DNA of 64,000 bases from Promicromonospora thailandica (GTDB lineage Bacteria > Actinomycetota > Actinomycetes > Actinomycetales > Cellulomonadaceae): assembly GCF_024171955.1 (NCBI RefSeq), contig NZ_JAMTCS010000017.1, positions 43,744 to 107,743 on the forward strand, written 5' to 3'. The position numbers and the translations under genes were made by a program. Positions 24,848 to 32,799 of this stretch are shown here, one piece after another; positions within the stretch are counted from its first letter, which is position 1; each line of letters opens with the position of its first letter. The notes under the pieces were generated by a model. The model ran no database searches, was not told the DNA's origin, and saw nothing but the letters and a program-made list of their open reading frames with translations.

Positions 24848-25506
24848 CCGCAGAGGTACCCGCCGGCGAGGGCTGGCTCGACGCCGCGCGCGCCGACGTC
24901 GCCCGCGACCCGGACACGGTCACCCGGTCGTTCGCGCTCGCGGCCCGCCGCGTGGGCCGCGGGCCCCTGCGCCCGGACACCGACCCGGCGGGCGTCGTGC
25001 ACGGCACGGTCGACGACGCCGCCCGCGCGGCCCTCGTCGTCGCCCTGGTGGACACCGTGGGCACCGGCCCGGACGGGGCAGCCCGCCTCACCGCGCTCTA
25101 CCGCCAGGGCGACGGCGCGGAGCGCCGCGGCGTCCTGCGCGGCCTGGACGCGCTCACCACGCGGGGCGACGACCTCGGCGACCTCGTCCCCGCGGGCCTC
25201 GAGCTGGCCGCCGACGCGCTGCGCGCCAACGAGCCCGCGCTCGTCGCGGCCGCCGTGGGCCCGTTCGGCGCCCGGCACCTGGACCAGCACACGTGGCGGC
25301 ACGCCGTGCTCAAGCTCGTGTTCCAGGGCACGAGCCTGGACGCCGTGCACGACCTGGCGGGCCGCGCCGACGCCGAGCTCGACCGCATGGCGCGCGACTT
25401 CGCCGCCGAGCGGCGGGCCGCGGGCCGCACCGTCCCCGCCGACCTCGACCGGATCACGGGCACGACCGACCGCCCCGGCGACCGGCCCAGCACCACGAAG
25501 GAGTGA
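24844..25506 (+). CDS. eboA: EboA domain-containing protein
   Basis: This is a helical protein of 220 residues with the EboA family hallmark in its second half: FGARHLDQHTWRHAVLKLVFQG followed by LDAV, with the conserved His and Trp. It has no membrane segment and no signal peptide. The molecular role of EboA is unknown. The family is defined by the ebo cluster, which in cyanobacteria is needed for transfer of the scytonemin precursor to the periplasm. The ATG has GAAAGGA upstream and overlaps the previous stop by four bases. Confidence 0.88.
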   Translation: MTAEVPAGEGWLDAARADVARDPDTVTRSFALAARRVGRGPLRPDTDPAGVVHGTVDDAARAALVVALVDTVGTGPDGAARLTALYRQGDGAERRGVLRGLDALTTRGDDLGDLVPAGLELAADALRANEPALVAAAVGPFGARHLDQHTWRHAVLKLVFQGTSLDAVHDLAGRADAELDRMARDFAAERRAAGRTVPADLDRITGTTDRPGDRPSTTKE

Positions 25507-25508
25507 CG

Positions 25509-26387
25509 TTGCGCATCCTCGACCCGCACATCCACATGACGAGCCGCACCACCGACGACTACGAGGCCCTGTACGCCGCCGGCGTGCGCGTGGTCGTCGA
25601 GCCCGCGTTCTGGCTGGGACAGCCGCGCACCAGCGTGGGCTCCTTCACCGACTACTTCGACTCCCTGCTCGGCTGGGAGAGGTTCCGCGCCGCGCAGTTC
25701 GGCGTCCGCCACCACGCGACCATCGCACTCAACCCCAAGGAGGCGAACGACCCGCGCTGCCGCGAGGTGCTCGCCGAGGTGCCCCGCTACCTGCTCAAGG
25801 ACGGCGTCGTGGCCGTGGGCGAGGTCGGGTACGACTCCATGACGCCCGAGGAGGACGAGGTGTTCGCCACCCAGCTCCAGATGGCGCGCGAGGCGGAGCT
25901 GCCCGTCCTGGTGCACACCCCGCACCGCGACAAGCTCGCCGGCACCCGCCGCACGCTCGACGTCGTCCGCGAGTCCGGCCTGGCCCCCGAACGGGTCCTC
26001 GTGGACCACCTCAACGAGACCAACGTCGCCCTCGTGCGCGACGCCGGCGGCTGGGCCGGGTTCTCCATCTACCCCGACACCAAGATGGACGAGGACCGCA
26101 TGGTCGCCCTGCTCCAGGAGTACGGCACCGAACGCATGATCGTGAACTCCGCCGCCGACTGGGGACGGTCCGACCCGCTCAAGACGGTCAAGACCGCCCG
26201 CGCGATGCTCGCCGCGGGCTTCACCGAGGACGACGTCGACCAGGTGCTCTGGCGCAACCCCGTCGCGTTCTACGAGCAGTCCGGCAACCTCGTGCTCGAT
26301 CCCGTGCCCGGCTTCACCGAGGGCGCCCCGCCCACCCCCGGCGTCGAGTTCGAGGGCTCGTCCGTGCTGCGCGGGGTGCGGGCCTGA
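25509..26387 (+). CDS. eboB: TatD-family metal-dependent hydrolase (EboB)
   Basis: This is an amidohydrolase-fold protein of 292 residues. Metal ligands are visible: HIH near residue 7, Glu in VGEVGYDS, His in LVHTPHRDK, His in VDHLNE and Asp in AADWGRSDP. I chose the TTG at 25509 because AAGGAG (25498-25503) is spaced five bases from it; a GTG at 25503 overlapping the eboA stop is the alternative and adds two residues. TatD proteins are usually nucleases, but the EboB branch acts in the ebo pathway on an unknown substrate. Confidence 0.87.
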   Translation: MRILDPHIHMTSRTTDDYEALYAAGVRVVVEPAFWLGQPRTSVGSFTDYFDSLLGWERFRAAQFGVRHHATIALNPKEANDPRCREVLAEVPRYLLKDGVVAVGEVGYDSMTPEEDEVFATQLQMAREAELPVLVHTPHRDKLAGTRRTLDVVRESGLAPERVLVDHLNETNVALVRDAGGWAGFSIYPDTKMDEDRMVALLQEYGTERMIVNSAADWGRSDPLKTVKTARAMLAAGFTEDDVDQVLWRNPVAFYEQSGNLVLDPVPGFTEGAPPTPGVEFEGSSVLRGVRA

Positions 26388-26388
26388 C

Positions 26389-27570
26389 ATGCTCCTCTCC
26401 TACTGCACCAACGTGCACCCCGCCGAGGACCTCGACGGCGTCCTCGACCAGCTGGCCCGGTACGCCGGCCCCGTGCGCGAGGCCGCGGGCCTCGACACCC
26501 TCGGCGTCGGCCTGTGGCTGCCCGCCGAGCTCGCCCACCGCCTGGACACCTCCCCCGCCGACCGCGAGCGCCTGCGCGCCGCGCTGGCGGAGCACCGCCT
26601 CCAGGTGCACACCCTGAACGCCTTCCCGTACGGCGGCTTCCACCGCGACGTGGTCAAGCTCGCGGTCTACTCCCCCACGTGGGCCGAGCGCGCCCGCCTG
26701 GACTACGTGCTCGCGTGCGCCCGCGTGCTGGCCGACCTGCTGCCCGAGGGCACGGCGGGTTCCATCTCGACCCTGCCCCTGGCCTGGCGTGCACCCTGGA
26801 CCCGGGCCGACGACGACGAGGCCACCAGGGCGTTCGCCACGCTGTCGGCGGAGCTGCGGGCGCTCGCGGAACGTACGGGCCGGACCGTGCGGGTCGCCGT
26901 CGAGCCGGAGCCCGGCTGCGTGCTGGACACGGTGGAGGACGTCGTGTCGTGGCTGGCCGCGCGGACCGGGCCGGAGTGGCCCGCGGACCGCCGGATCGAC
27001 CCCGAGCACGTGGGCGTCTGCCTGGACACGTGCCACCTGGCGGTGTCGTTCGCGGACCCCGCGGGCGCCGTCCGCCGGATCACGGACGCGGGCCTGCGGG
27101 TGGTCAAGGTGCAGGCCTCGGCCGCGCTGGAGGTCGCGGACGTGTCGGCGCCGGGTGCGCGGGAGGCGGTGGGCCGGTTCGTCGAGCAGCGGTACCTGCA
27201 CCAGGTGCGTGAGCTGACGGCGTCCGGCGACGTGCTCGCCTCGGACGACCTGCCGGTGGCGCTCGGCGACGCGGCCCGCCGGCCGGCGCTGCCGGGCCAG
27301 GGGCCGTGGCGCGTGCACTTCCACGTGCCGCTGCACCACGAGCCGGCGGCCCCGCTGACCGCGACGACGCAGGTGCTGCGCGACGCCGTCGACGCGGTGC
27401 GCGCCGCCCCGCACGGCGCCGAGGCGCACCTCGACGTCGAGACCTACACATGGTCCGTGCTGCCGCCCGACGTGCTGCCCTCGGGCGAGGGCGAGCTGGT
27501 GGCCGGGATCGCCGCCGAGCTGCGCTGGGCCACCGACCACCTGCTGACCACGGAAGGAATCACCGCATGA
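26389..27570 (+). CDS. eboE: Metabolite traffic protein EboE
   Basis: This is a xylose-isomerase-like TIM barrel of 393 residues with the specific EboE opening LLSYCTNVHPAEDLDGVLDQ. Later ligands include VAVEPEPGCVLDTVEDV and GVCLDTCHLAVSF, which mirror the Glu and Asp/His metal sites of the upstream isomerase. It starts one base after the eboB stop. EboE is required with the other ebo products for metabolite traffic across the membrane in cyanobacteria, but its chemistry is not established. Confidence 0.9.
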   Translation: MLLSYCTNVHPAEDLDGVLDQLARYAGPVREAAGLDTLGVGLWLPAELAHRLDTSPADRERLRAALAEHRLQVHTLNAFPYGGFHRDVVKLAVYSPTWAERARLDYVLACARVLADLLPEGTAGSISTLPLAWRAPWTRADDDEATRAFATLSAELRALAERTGRTVRVAVEPEPGCVLDTVEDVVSWLAARTGPEWPADRRIDPEHVGVCLDTCHLAVSFADPAGAVRRITDAGLRVVKVQASAALEVADVSAPGAREAVGRFVEQRYLHQVRELTASGDVLASDDLPVALGDAARRPALPGQGPWRVHFHVPLHHEPAAPLTATTQVLRDAVDAVRAAPHGAEAHLDVETYTWSVLPPDVLPSGEGELVAGIAAELRWATDHLLTTEGITA

Positions 27571-28967
27571 GCCCCGTCCTGCTGCTCGACGTCGTAGGAC
27601 TCACCGCCCGCGCCCTGTCCCACATGCCGCGCCTGCGCCGGCTCGCGGGGTCGGGCTGGCAGTCCGAGCTCGCCACGGTGCTGCCGGCCGTGACGTGCAG
27701 CGTGCAGTCGACCCTGCTCACCGGTCTGATGCCGGCCGAGCACGGGATCGTCGGCAACGGCTGGTACTTCCGCGAGCTCGGCGACGTGTACCTGTGGCGC
27801 CAGCACAACAAGCTCGTCGCGGGCGAGAAGCTCTGGGAGGCCGCCCGCCGGCACGACGCCGGCTACACCGCGGACAACGTGTGCTGGTGGTACGCCATGG
27901 GCATGACCACCGACGTCACGGTCACGCCCCGCCCGATCTACCACGCCGACGGGCGCAAGTCGCCGGACGCGTACGTGCGGCCGCCGGCCCTGCACGACGA
28001 GCTGGTGGGCCGGTTCGGCGACTTCCCGCTGTTCACCTACTGGGGCCCGACGGCGTCCATCGCCTCGACGCGGTGGATCGTGGACGTCACGCGGCACCTG
28101 CTGCGCACCCGGACGTCGCAGCTCACCACGGCGTACCTGCCGCACCTCGACTACGACCTGCAGCGGTTCGGCCCGGAGTCGCCCGAGGCGGACCGCGCGG
28201 CCGCCGAGCTCGACGTGGTGCTGGCGCCGCTGCTCGACGACGCCGAGGCCGCGGGGATCACCGTCGTCGCCCTGGCGGAGTACGGCATCGGACCCGCGGA
28301 CCGGCCGGTGGACATCAACCGCGTGCTGCGCCGCGAGGGCTACCTGCAGGTCTACACGCAGGACGGGCGCGAGCAGCTCGACCCCTGGACGTCGCGCGCG
28401 TTCGCGGTCGCCGACCACCAGGTGGCGCACGTCTACGTGGACGACCCGTCCGACGTCACCCGTGTCGCGGACCTGCTGCGCGCCCTGCCCGGCGTCGACG
28501 AGGTGCTGGACCGTGAGGCGCAGGCGAAGTACGGGCTGGACCACGAGCGGGCGGGCGAGCTCGTGGTCGTGGCCGAGCCGAAGGCCTGGTTCACGTACTA
28601 CTACTGGCTCGACGACGACCGCGCGCCCGAGTTCGCGCGCGGCGTCGACATCCACCGCAAGCCCGGCTACGACCCCGCGGAGCTGTTCTTCGACCCGTCC
28701 GACCCGCTCACCAAGGCCCGGGCGGGGCTCAACCTCGTGCGCAAGAAGCTCGGCCTGCGGTACGCGATGAGCACCACGCCGCTCGACGGCTCGTACGTGC
28801 GCGGCACGCACGGCCGCCTGCCCGACTCCTCCGCGGACACCCCGCTGCTGCTGTGCTCCGACCCGCGCGTGCCGGCGTCGGTTGCCCGGTGGGTCGAGGA
28901 CGACAGCGCCCAGCTCCCGGCCACGGCGGTGAAGGACATCGTCCTGACCCTCCAGGGCCTCAGCTGA
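27567..28967 (+). CDS. eboF: Alkaline phosphatase/nucleotide pyrophosphatase family protein (EboF-like)
   Basis: This is a phosphodiesterase-fold protein of 466 residues. The first metal Asp is in LLLDVVGLT at the very N-terminus, and the nucleophile region reads VTCSVQSTLLTG followed by AEHGIVGNGW, a pattern shared with nucleotide pyrophosphatases. Late Asp/His ligands lie in AVADHQVAHV and THGRLPD. There is no signal peptide, so it is likely cytoplasmic. The ATG overlaps the eboE stop as ATGA. As the last gene of the operon it may hydrolyse a phosphorylated intermediate, which is inference. Confidence 0.87.
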   Translation: MSPVLLLDVVGLTARALSHMPRLRRLAGSGWQSELATVLPAVTCSVQSTLLTGLMPAEHGIVGNGWYFRELGDVYLWRQHNKLVAGEKLWEAARRHDAGYTADNVCWWYAMGMTTDVTVTPRPIYHADGRKSPDAYVRPPALHDELVGRFGDFPLFTYWGPTASIASTRWIVDVTRHLLRTRTSQLTTAYLPHLDYDLQRFGPESPEADRAAAELDVVLAPLLDDAEAAGITVVALAEYGIGPADRPVDINRVLRREGYLQVYTQDGREQLDPWTSRAFAVADHQVAHVYVDDPSDVTRVADLLRALPGVDEVLDREAQAKYGLDHERAGELVVVAEPKAWFTYYYWLDDDRAPEFARGVDIHRKPGYDPAELFFDPSDPLTKARAGLNLVRKKLGLRYAMSTTPLDGSYVRGTHGRLPDSSADTPLLLCSDPRVPASVARWVEDDSAQLPATAVKDIVLTLQGLS

Positions 28968-29060
28968 CACGGGGGCGGGGCGGGTCCTGTAGCCCCCTGC
29001 CGTGCGGGCACGTCCGATCCGTGGTGGAGTGGACATACAGCCCAACCGGGAGGTACCCCT

Positions 29061-29636
29061 ATGAGTGACCCGAACCGCCCCTACGACCCCGACTACGGGG
29101 AGCAGCCGCCTCCTGCCTACGTGCCCGCACAGGCCCCGGGTACGCCGGTGCAGCCCGTGGGGCAGCCGCCCGGCGAGGGCTACACGCAGCCCGTCACCTC
29201 CGGTACCGAGAACCCGCGCCTCGGCCTCGAGGTCGGCCGCTACTGGGCGGGCGCCGCGGCGACCGTCCTGGTCGCGGCACTGATCGGGCTCGCGGCCACG
29301 TTCATCCTCGAGTCGGTGCTGGGCCTGGACGTGCACTCGCAGCTCGACCTGTCCGGCACCGGGTCCGACCTCATGGCCTGGGTCGTGGCCGGCGCGCTCT
29401 TCGCGGCGCTGGCCTCCGTGGTGCTCTACCTGTTCGTGCTCAGCACGCCGCGGCCCCGGTCGTTCTTCGGCTGGGTGGTCGTGCTGGCCACGGTGATCCT
29501 CGCGACCGTGCCGTTCGCCGACCGGGCCGACATCGTGCCCGCGATCCTGGCGGCCGTCATCTGGATCATCATCGGCTCGGCGGTGTACTCGCTGCTCACG
29601 GGCACGCTGAGCCGCACGGTGGTGCAGCGCACCTGA
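29061..29636 (+). CDS. Small multi-pass membrane protein of unknown function
   Basis: I do not recognise a characterised family, although the size and layout fit uncharacterised actinobacterial DUF membrane proteins. The protein has 191 residues. The first 50 are Pro/Gln/Tyr-rich and disordered, and four hydrophobic segments follow (roughly 65-88, 105-128, 137-152 and 160-180). The start is supported by GGGAGG eight bases upstream. It stands alone between the ebo operon and a convergent two-component system, whose stop is only nine bases away. Confidence 0.8.
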   Translation: MSDPNRPYDPDYGEQPPPAYVPAQAPGTPVQPVGQPPGEGYTQPVTSGTENPRLGLEVGRYWAGAAATVLVAALIGLAATFILESVLGLDVHSQLDLSGTGSDLMAWVVAGALFAALASVVLYLFVLSTPRPRSFFGWVVVLATVILATVPFADRADIVPAILAAVIWIIIGSAVYSLLTGTLSRTVVQRT

Positions 29637-29645
29637 CGCCCGGGG

Positions 29646-30299
29646 TCAGACCAGTCCCGCGTCCCGGGCGGCGATCGCCGCCTGGACGCGGGACGTCACG
29701 CCCAGCTTGGCGAGCACGCGCGAGACGTGGGTCTTGGCGGTCGCCTCGCTGATCACCAGCTCGGCGGCGAGCTCGGCGTTGGACAGGCCGGCGCCGAGCC
29801 CCGCGAGCACGTCGAGCTCGCGGGGCGTGAGGTCGGCCGGCAGCGCCGACGGCTCGCCGCGGGCGGCCCCGTTCCCGGTGCGGGGCCCCGCGAGCTCCGC
29901 GATGAGCCGCCGGGTCACCTCGGGCGCCACCACGCCGTCGCCGGCCGCGACGTGCCGGACGGCGTCGACCAGCGCCGCCGCCTCCGCCGTCTTCAGCAGG
30001 AAGCCCGCGGCCCCGGCGCGCAGCGCGCCGAACACGTACTCGTCCAGGTCGAACGTCGTGAGCACCAGCACCTCGGCCAGCCCCTCCGCGACGATCTCCC
30101 GGGTCGCGGTCACGCCGTCGGTGCCCGGCATGCGCACGTCCATGAGCACGACGTCGGGGCGCAGGGCGCGCGCGTTCGCCACCGCGACGGCGCCGTCACC
30201 GGCCTCGCCGACCACCTCGATGTCGCCGGCGGTCGCGAGCAGCATGCGCAGGCCTGCGCGGATCGCCGCGTGGTCGTCGGCGAGCAGCACGCGGATCAT
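29646..30299 (-). CDS. NarL/LuxR-family response regulator
   Basis: This is a two-component transcription factor of 217 residues. The receiver domain (1-120) has the acidic pair near residue 8 (LLADDHA), the phosphoacceptor Asp in VVLMDVRMPG and the Thr/Lys switch region. The C-terminal LuxR helix-turn-helix is clear (LTPRELDVLAGLGAGLSNAE, then the ISEATAKTHVSRVLAKL recognition region). The ATG overlaps the stop of the sensor kinase as ATGA, so the kinase and regulator form one operon. The target is unknown; neighbours are not informative. Confidence 0.95.
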   Translation of the reverse strand: MIRVLLADDHAAIRAGLRMLLATAGDIEVVGEAGDGAVAVANARALRPDVVLMDVRMPGTDGVTATREIVAEGLAEVLVLTTFDLDEYVFGALRAGAAGFLLKTAEAAALVDAVRHVAAGDGVVAPEVTRRLIAELAGPRTGNGAARGEPSALPADLTPRELDVLAGLGAGLSNAELAAELVISEATAKTHVSRVLAKLGVTSRVQAAIAARDAGLV

Positions 30300-31615
30300 G
30301 CGCTCGTCCTTCCGGTAGCGACGCCGGGGGTGGGGACGTCGTCCGCCGCCGGGTCGGGCAGGGGCAGGAGCGCCCGGACCCGCCAGCCCGCGGCGTCGTC
30401 CGGACCAGCGGGGCCCGCCTCGAAGGACCCGCCCACGGCCTCCACCCGCTCGCGCATCGACACCAGGCCGATCCCGGTGCCGGCGGGCGCGTGGTCGGCC
30501 GCCCCGGCACGCGGCCCGGAGTCGCAGACCTCGAGCTCGAGGCGCTGCCCCGCGTCGAGGCGCAGCGCCGCGCGCGCACCGCCGTGCTTGAGCACGTTCG
30601 TCAGGCCCTCGCGCACCACCCGGTACACCGCGTGGTCCACCGCGGCGGGCAGCACGGTGGCGCCGGTCAGCACGCCCGCGGGGTCGGTGACGGTGAGGTC
30701 GAGACCGGCGAGCCGGGCCTGCTCCAGCACAGGCCCCAGCTGCGCGACGCGCGGCGCGGCCAGCAGGTCGTCGACGCCCGCGGACGCCTCGGCGCTCTGC
30801 CCCGTCTCGGCCCGCAGCACCCGGATCATCGCCTGCATGTCCTGCAGCGACGCCAGGCTCTCCGCGCGGACGGCCCGCAGCGCCGCCCGGTCCCGGTCGG
30901 CGTCCGGGGGCCCGGCCAGCGCCCCGCCGGACGTGATGGTGATGGCGGACAGGTGTGACGCCACGACGTCGTGCAGGTCGCGGGCGACGGCGGTGCGCTC
31001 GGCGCGGACGGCGTCGTGCCGGGCGGCCTCGGCGAGCCGCAGCAGCGCGGAGCCCCGCTCCCGCTCGAGCCGCTCGCGCTCATGCGCCGCTGCGGCCAGC
31101 TCGCGCCCCTGGCGCACGTTGGCGCCCCACCACATCGGCATGACCAGCAGGGTGACCGCCTGGAGGCCGCCCAGCACGGCGTACCGGACCTCACCGGTGA
31201 TCTCGCCGACGACGATCATGACGGCGAGCACCACGGCCGTGACGCCCACGACGGCGACGCGCCGCGCCGCGGGGCGTCCGTGCAGGTGGACGGCGTACAG
31301 CGCCTCCCACAGGATCACGATGAGGCCGACGCTGCCGCCGAGCGCGATGTCCGCGGCGAACGCGAGCACGGCGACCCCGAGCGCGACGAGCGGCCGGGTG
31401 CGGCGCCAGACCAGGGCGGTGCAGCCCACGACGGCGGGGACGACGAACCACCAGGTCGGCGCCTCCAGGCCCGACCAGTTGATCCGGACCAGACCCAGCG
31501 CGTCGAGGGCGAGCGCGATGACCAGCAGCTTGACCGCGGTGATGACGTCGCCGCGCCGGTCCTCGGCCAGGACCGCCCGGACGAGTGGCTCGAGGCGGTC
31601 GGGCAGGCGGGGCAT
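30296..31615 (-). CDS. Sensor histidine kinase, HisKA_3 class
   Basis: This is the membrane partner of the NarL-type regulator, 439 residues. About five or six hydrophobic segments fill residues 20-170. A coiled linker (ELAAAAHERERLERERGS) leads to the H-box ARDLHDVVASHLSAI with phosphoacceptor His. The HATPase domain has the N-box REGLTNVLKHG and the G-box GTGIGLVSMRERV. There is no periplasmic sensor domain, so it probably senses a membrane or envelope signal. The ATG at 31615 follows TGAGAT (31622-31627) by six bases (leaderless). Confidence 0.93.
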   Translation of the reverse strand: MPRLPDRLEPLVRAVLAEDRRGDVITAVKLLVIALALDALGLVRINWSGLEAPTWWFVVPAVVGCTALVWRRTRPLVALGVAVLAFAADIALGGSVGLIVILWEALYAVHLHGRPAARRVAVVGVTAVVLAVMIVVGEITGEVRYAVLGGLQAVTLLVMPMWWGANVRQGRELAAAAHERERLERERGSALLRLAEAARHDAVRAERTAVARDLHDVVASHLSAITITSGGALAGPPDADRDRAALRAVRAESLASLQDMQAMIRVLRAETGQSAEASAGVDDLLAAPRVAQLGPVLEQARLAGLDLTVTDPAGVLTGATVLPAAVDHAVYRVVREGLTNVLKHGGARAALRLDAGQRLELEVCDSGPRAGAADHAPAGTGIGLVSMRERVEAVGGSFEAGPAGPDDAAGWRVRALLPLPDPAADDVPTPGVATGRTSA

Positions 31616-31732
31616 GGCACCATCTCAGCACGAGACCGGTCCGCGCGGATCATCCGAACGATGTACGCCGCGTGCCCGGGGTTCGGCGGTTCGGCCGATG
31701 CGCGGGCGCGTCACCGCCCGCAGGCTGTCCGC

Positions 31733-32527
31733 ATGGACCTCTTCTCCGCCGAGCTCGCCGGGCCCGCGCTGGTCGGCGCCCTGGTCGTGCTCGCCCTCGT
31801 CGACTCCACGAGCTTCGGCACGCTGCTCATCCCGGTGTGGCTGCTGATGGCTCCCGGTCGGGTCCGTGTGGGGCGCATGCTGCTCTACCTCGGTTCGATC
31901 GCCGGGTTCTACGCCCTGGTCGGGCTCGCGATCCTGCTGGGCGCGGACGCCCTCGGCGACACGCTGACCCGGTTGTCCGAGACCCGGGGGTTCCTGATCG
32001 CGCAGCTCGTCGTGGGCGCGGGGCTGTTCGCCTGGAGCTTCAAGCTCGAACCGGTCGGCGGGCGCAAGCCGGTCGCGGCGCCCGCGGGGACGGGTGCGGA
32101 CGCCGGCGCGGCCGAGGCACCGGTGCGGCCTGCGCAGTCGGCGCGGCCCGGTCGGCTCGGCCGGTGGCGGGAGCGGGCGCTGGGCAGCGAGTCGGGCGGC
32201 GGCTCCGCGCTGGCCCTGCTCGCCGTCGGCGCGGGCCTGGTCGAGGTGGCGACGATGCTGCCCTACCTCGCGGCGCTCGGCCTGATCGGCACGCAGGGCC
32301 CCGGGTGGCCGGTGTCCGGCCTCTGGGTGCTCGGGTACTGCGTGGTCATGGTGGCGCCCGCGCTGCTGCTGACCGCGGCCCGCCTGGTCGCGGCGCGGCT
32401 CGTGGAGCGGCCCCTGGGCCGGCTGGACGCCTGGCTCACGCGCAACGCCGCGAGCACCACGGCCTGGGTCGTGGGCATCGTCGGCTTCCTGGTGGCGCGC
32501 GACGCGATCGGCCGGCTCTGGGGCTGA
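31733..32527 (+). CDS. GAP-family (Sap/LysE-like) membrane protein
   Basis: This is a six-helix membrane protein of 264 residues resembling the GAP/Sap family, which includes mycobacterial proteins for glycopeptidolipid or sulfolipid export. An N-terminal helix pair (LVGALVVLALVDSTSFGTLLIPVW) is followed by a helix ending near residue 110, a charged loop of about 50 residues and three more helices. The ATG at 31733 follows CAGGCT (31721-31726) by six bases; upstream in-frame reading is antisense to the kinase gene and is rejected. It is divergent from the sensor kinase, so the two may be co-regulated. Confidence 0.8.
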   Translation: MDLFSAELAGPALVGALVVLALVDSTSFGTLLIPVWLLMAPGRVRVGRMLLYLGSIAGFYALVGLAILLGADALGDTLTRLSETRGFLIAQLVVGAGLFAWSFKLEPVGGRKPVAAPAGTGADAGAAEAPVRPAQSARPGRLGRWRERALGSESGGGSALALLAVGAGLVEVATMLPYLAALGLIGTQGPGWPVSGLWVLGYCVVMVAPALLLTAARLVAARLVERPLGRLDAWLTRNAASTTAWVVGIVGFLVARDAIGRLWG

Positions 32528-32549
32528 GCCGGGGCCTGGAGGTGCACGG

Positions 32550-32757
32550 CCAGATCTCGGCGCACGCGGGGCACTGAGATCTGGTGGCCCGCGCATGTGC
32601 CCGCGCCCGGCCACGCCGAGATCTGGTGGCAGGCAGGCGAGATCTGGTGTCAGCGTCGAGATCTGGCAGTGCACCACCAGATCTCGGCGCTGACACCAGA
32701 TCTCGACGGCGAACAGCCAGATCTCAATGCGCGCGGGCGACGGCCGCACCAGATCTC
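32550..32757. repeat. Nine-copy array of CCAGATCTC in both orientations
   Basis: Nine perfect copies of the 9-mer CCAGATCTC occur in 208 bases. Copy 1 is forward (32550-32558). Copies 2-5 are reversed (32576-32584, 32618-32626, 32639-32647 and 32658-32666). Copies 6-9 are forward (32677-32685, 32696-32704, 32717-32725 and 32749-32757). Start-to-start spacing is 19-21 in the core and 26-42 at the edges. The core is symmetric: 32639-32655 and 32688-32704 form a perfect 17-base inverted repeat. It fills the 272-base gap between the convergent GAP-family gene and ilvE. Open frames through it are artefacts. Confidence 0.9.
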
Positions 32758-32799
32758 AGCGCGCAGCGGGCGGCCGGGGTGTCGACGGCGAGCCGCCGG

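Noticed and set aside
31625..32749. Long open frames crossing the AGATCT array that translate into repeated Glu-Ile-Trp and Arg-Asp-Leu peptides
   Set aside because: They are translations of the nine-copy DNA repeat and run antisense into real genes; there is no ribosome binding site, promoter or family match.
32550..32757. CRISPR array
   Set aside because: Units are nine bases, occur in both orientations, have unequal 10-33-base gaps, and no cas genes are present.
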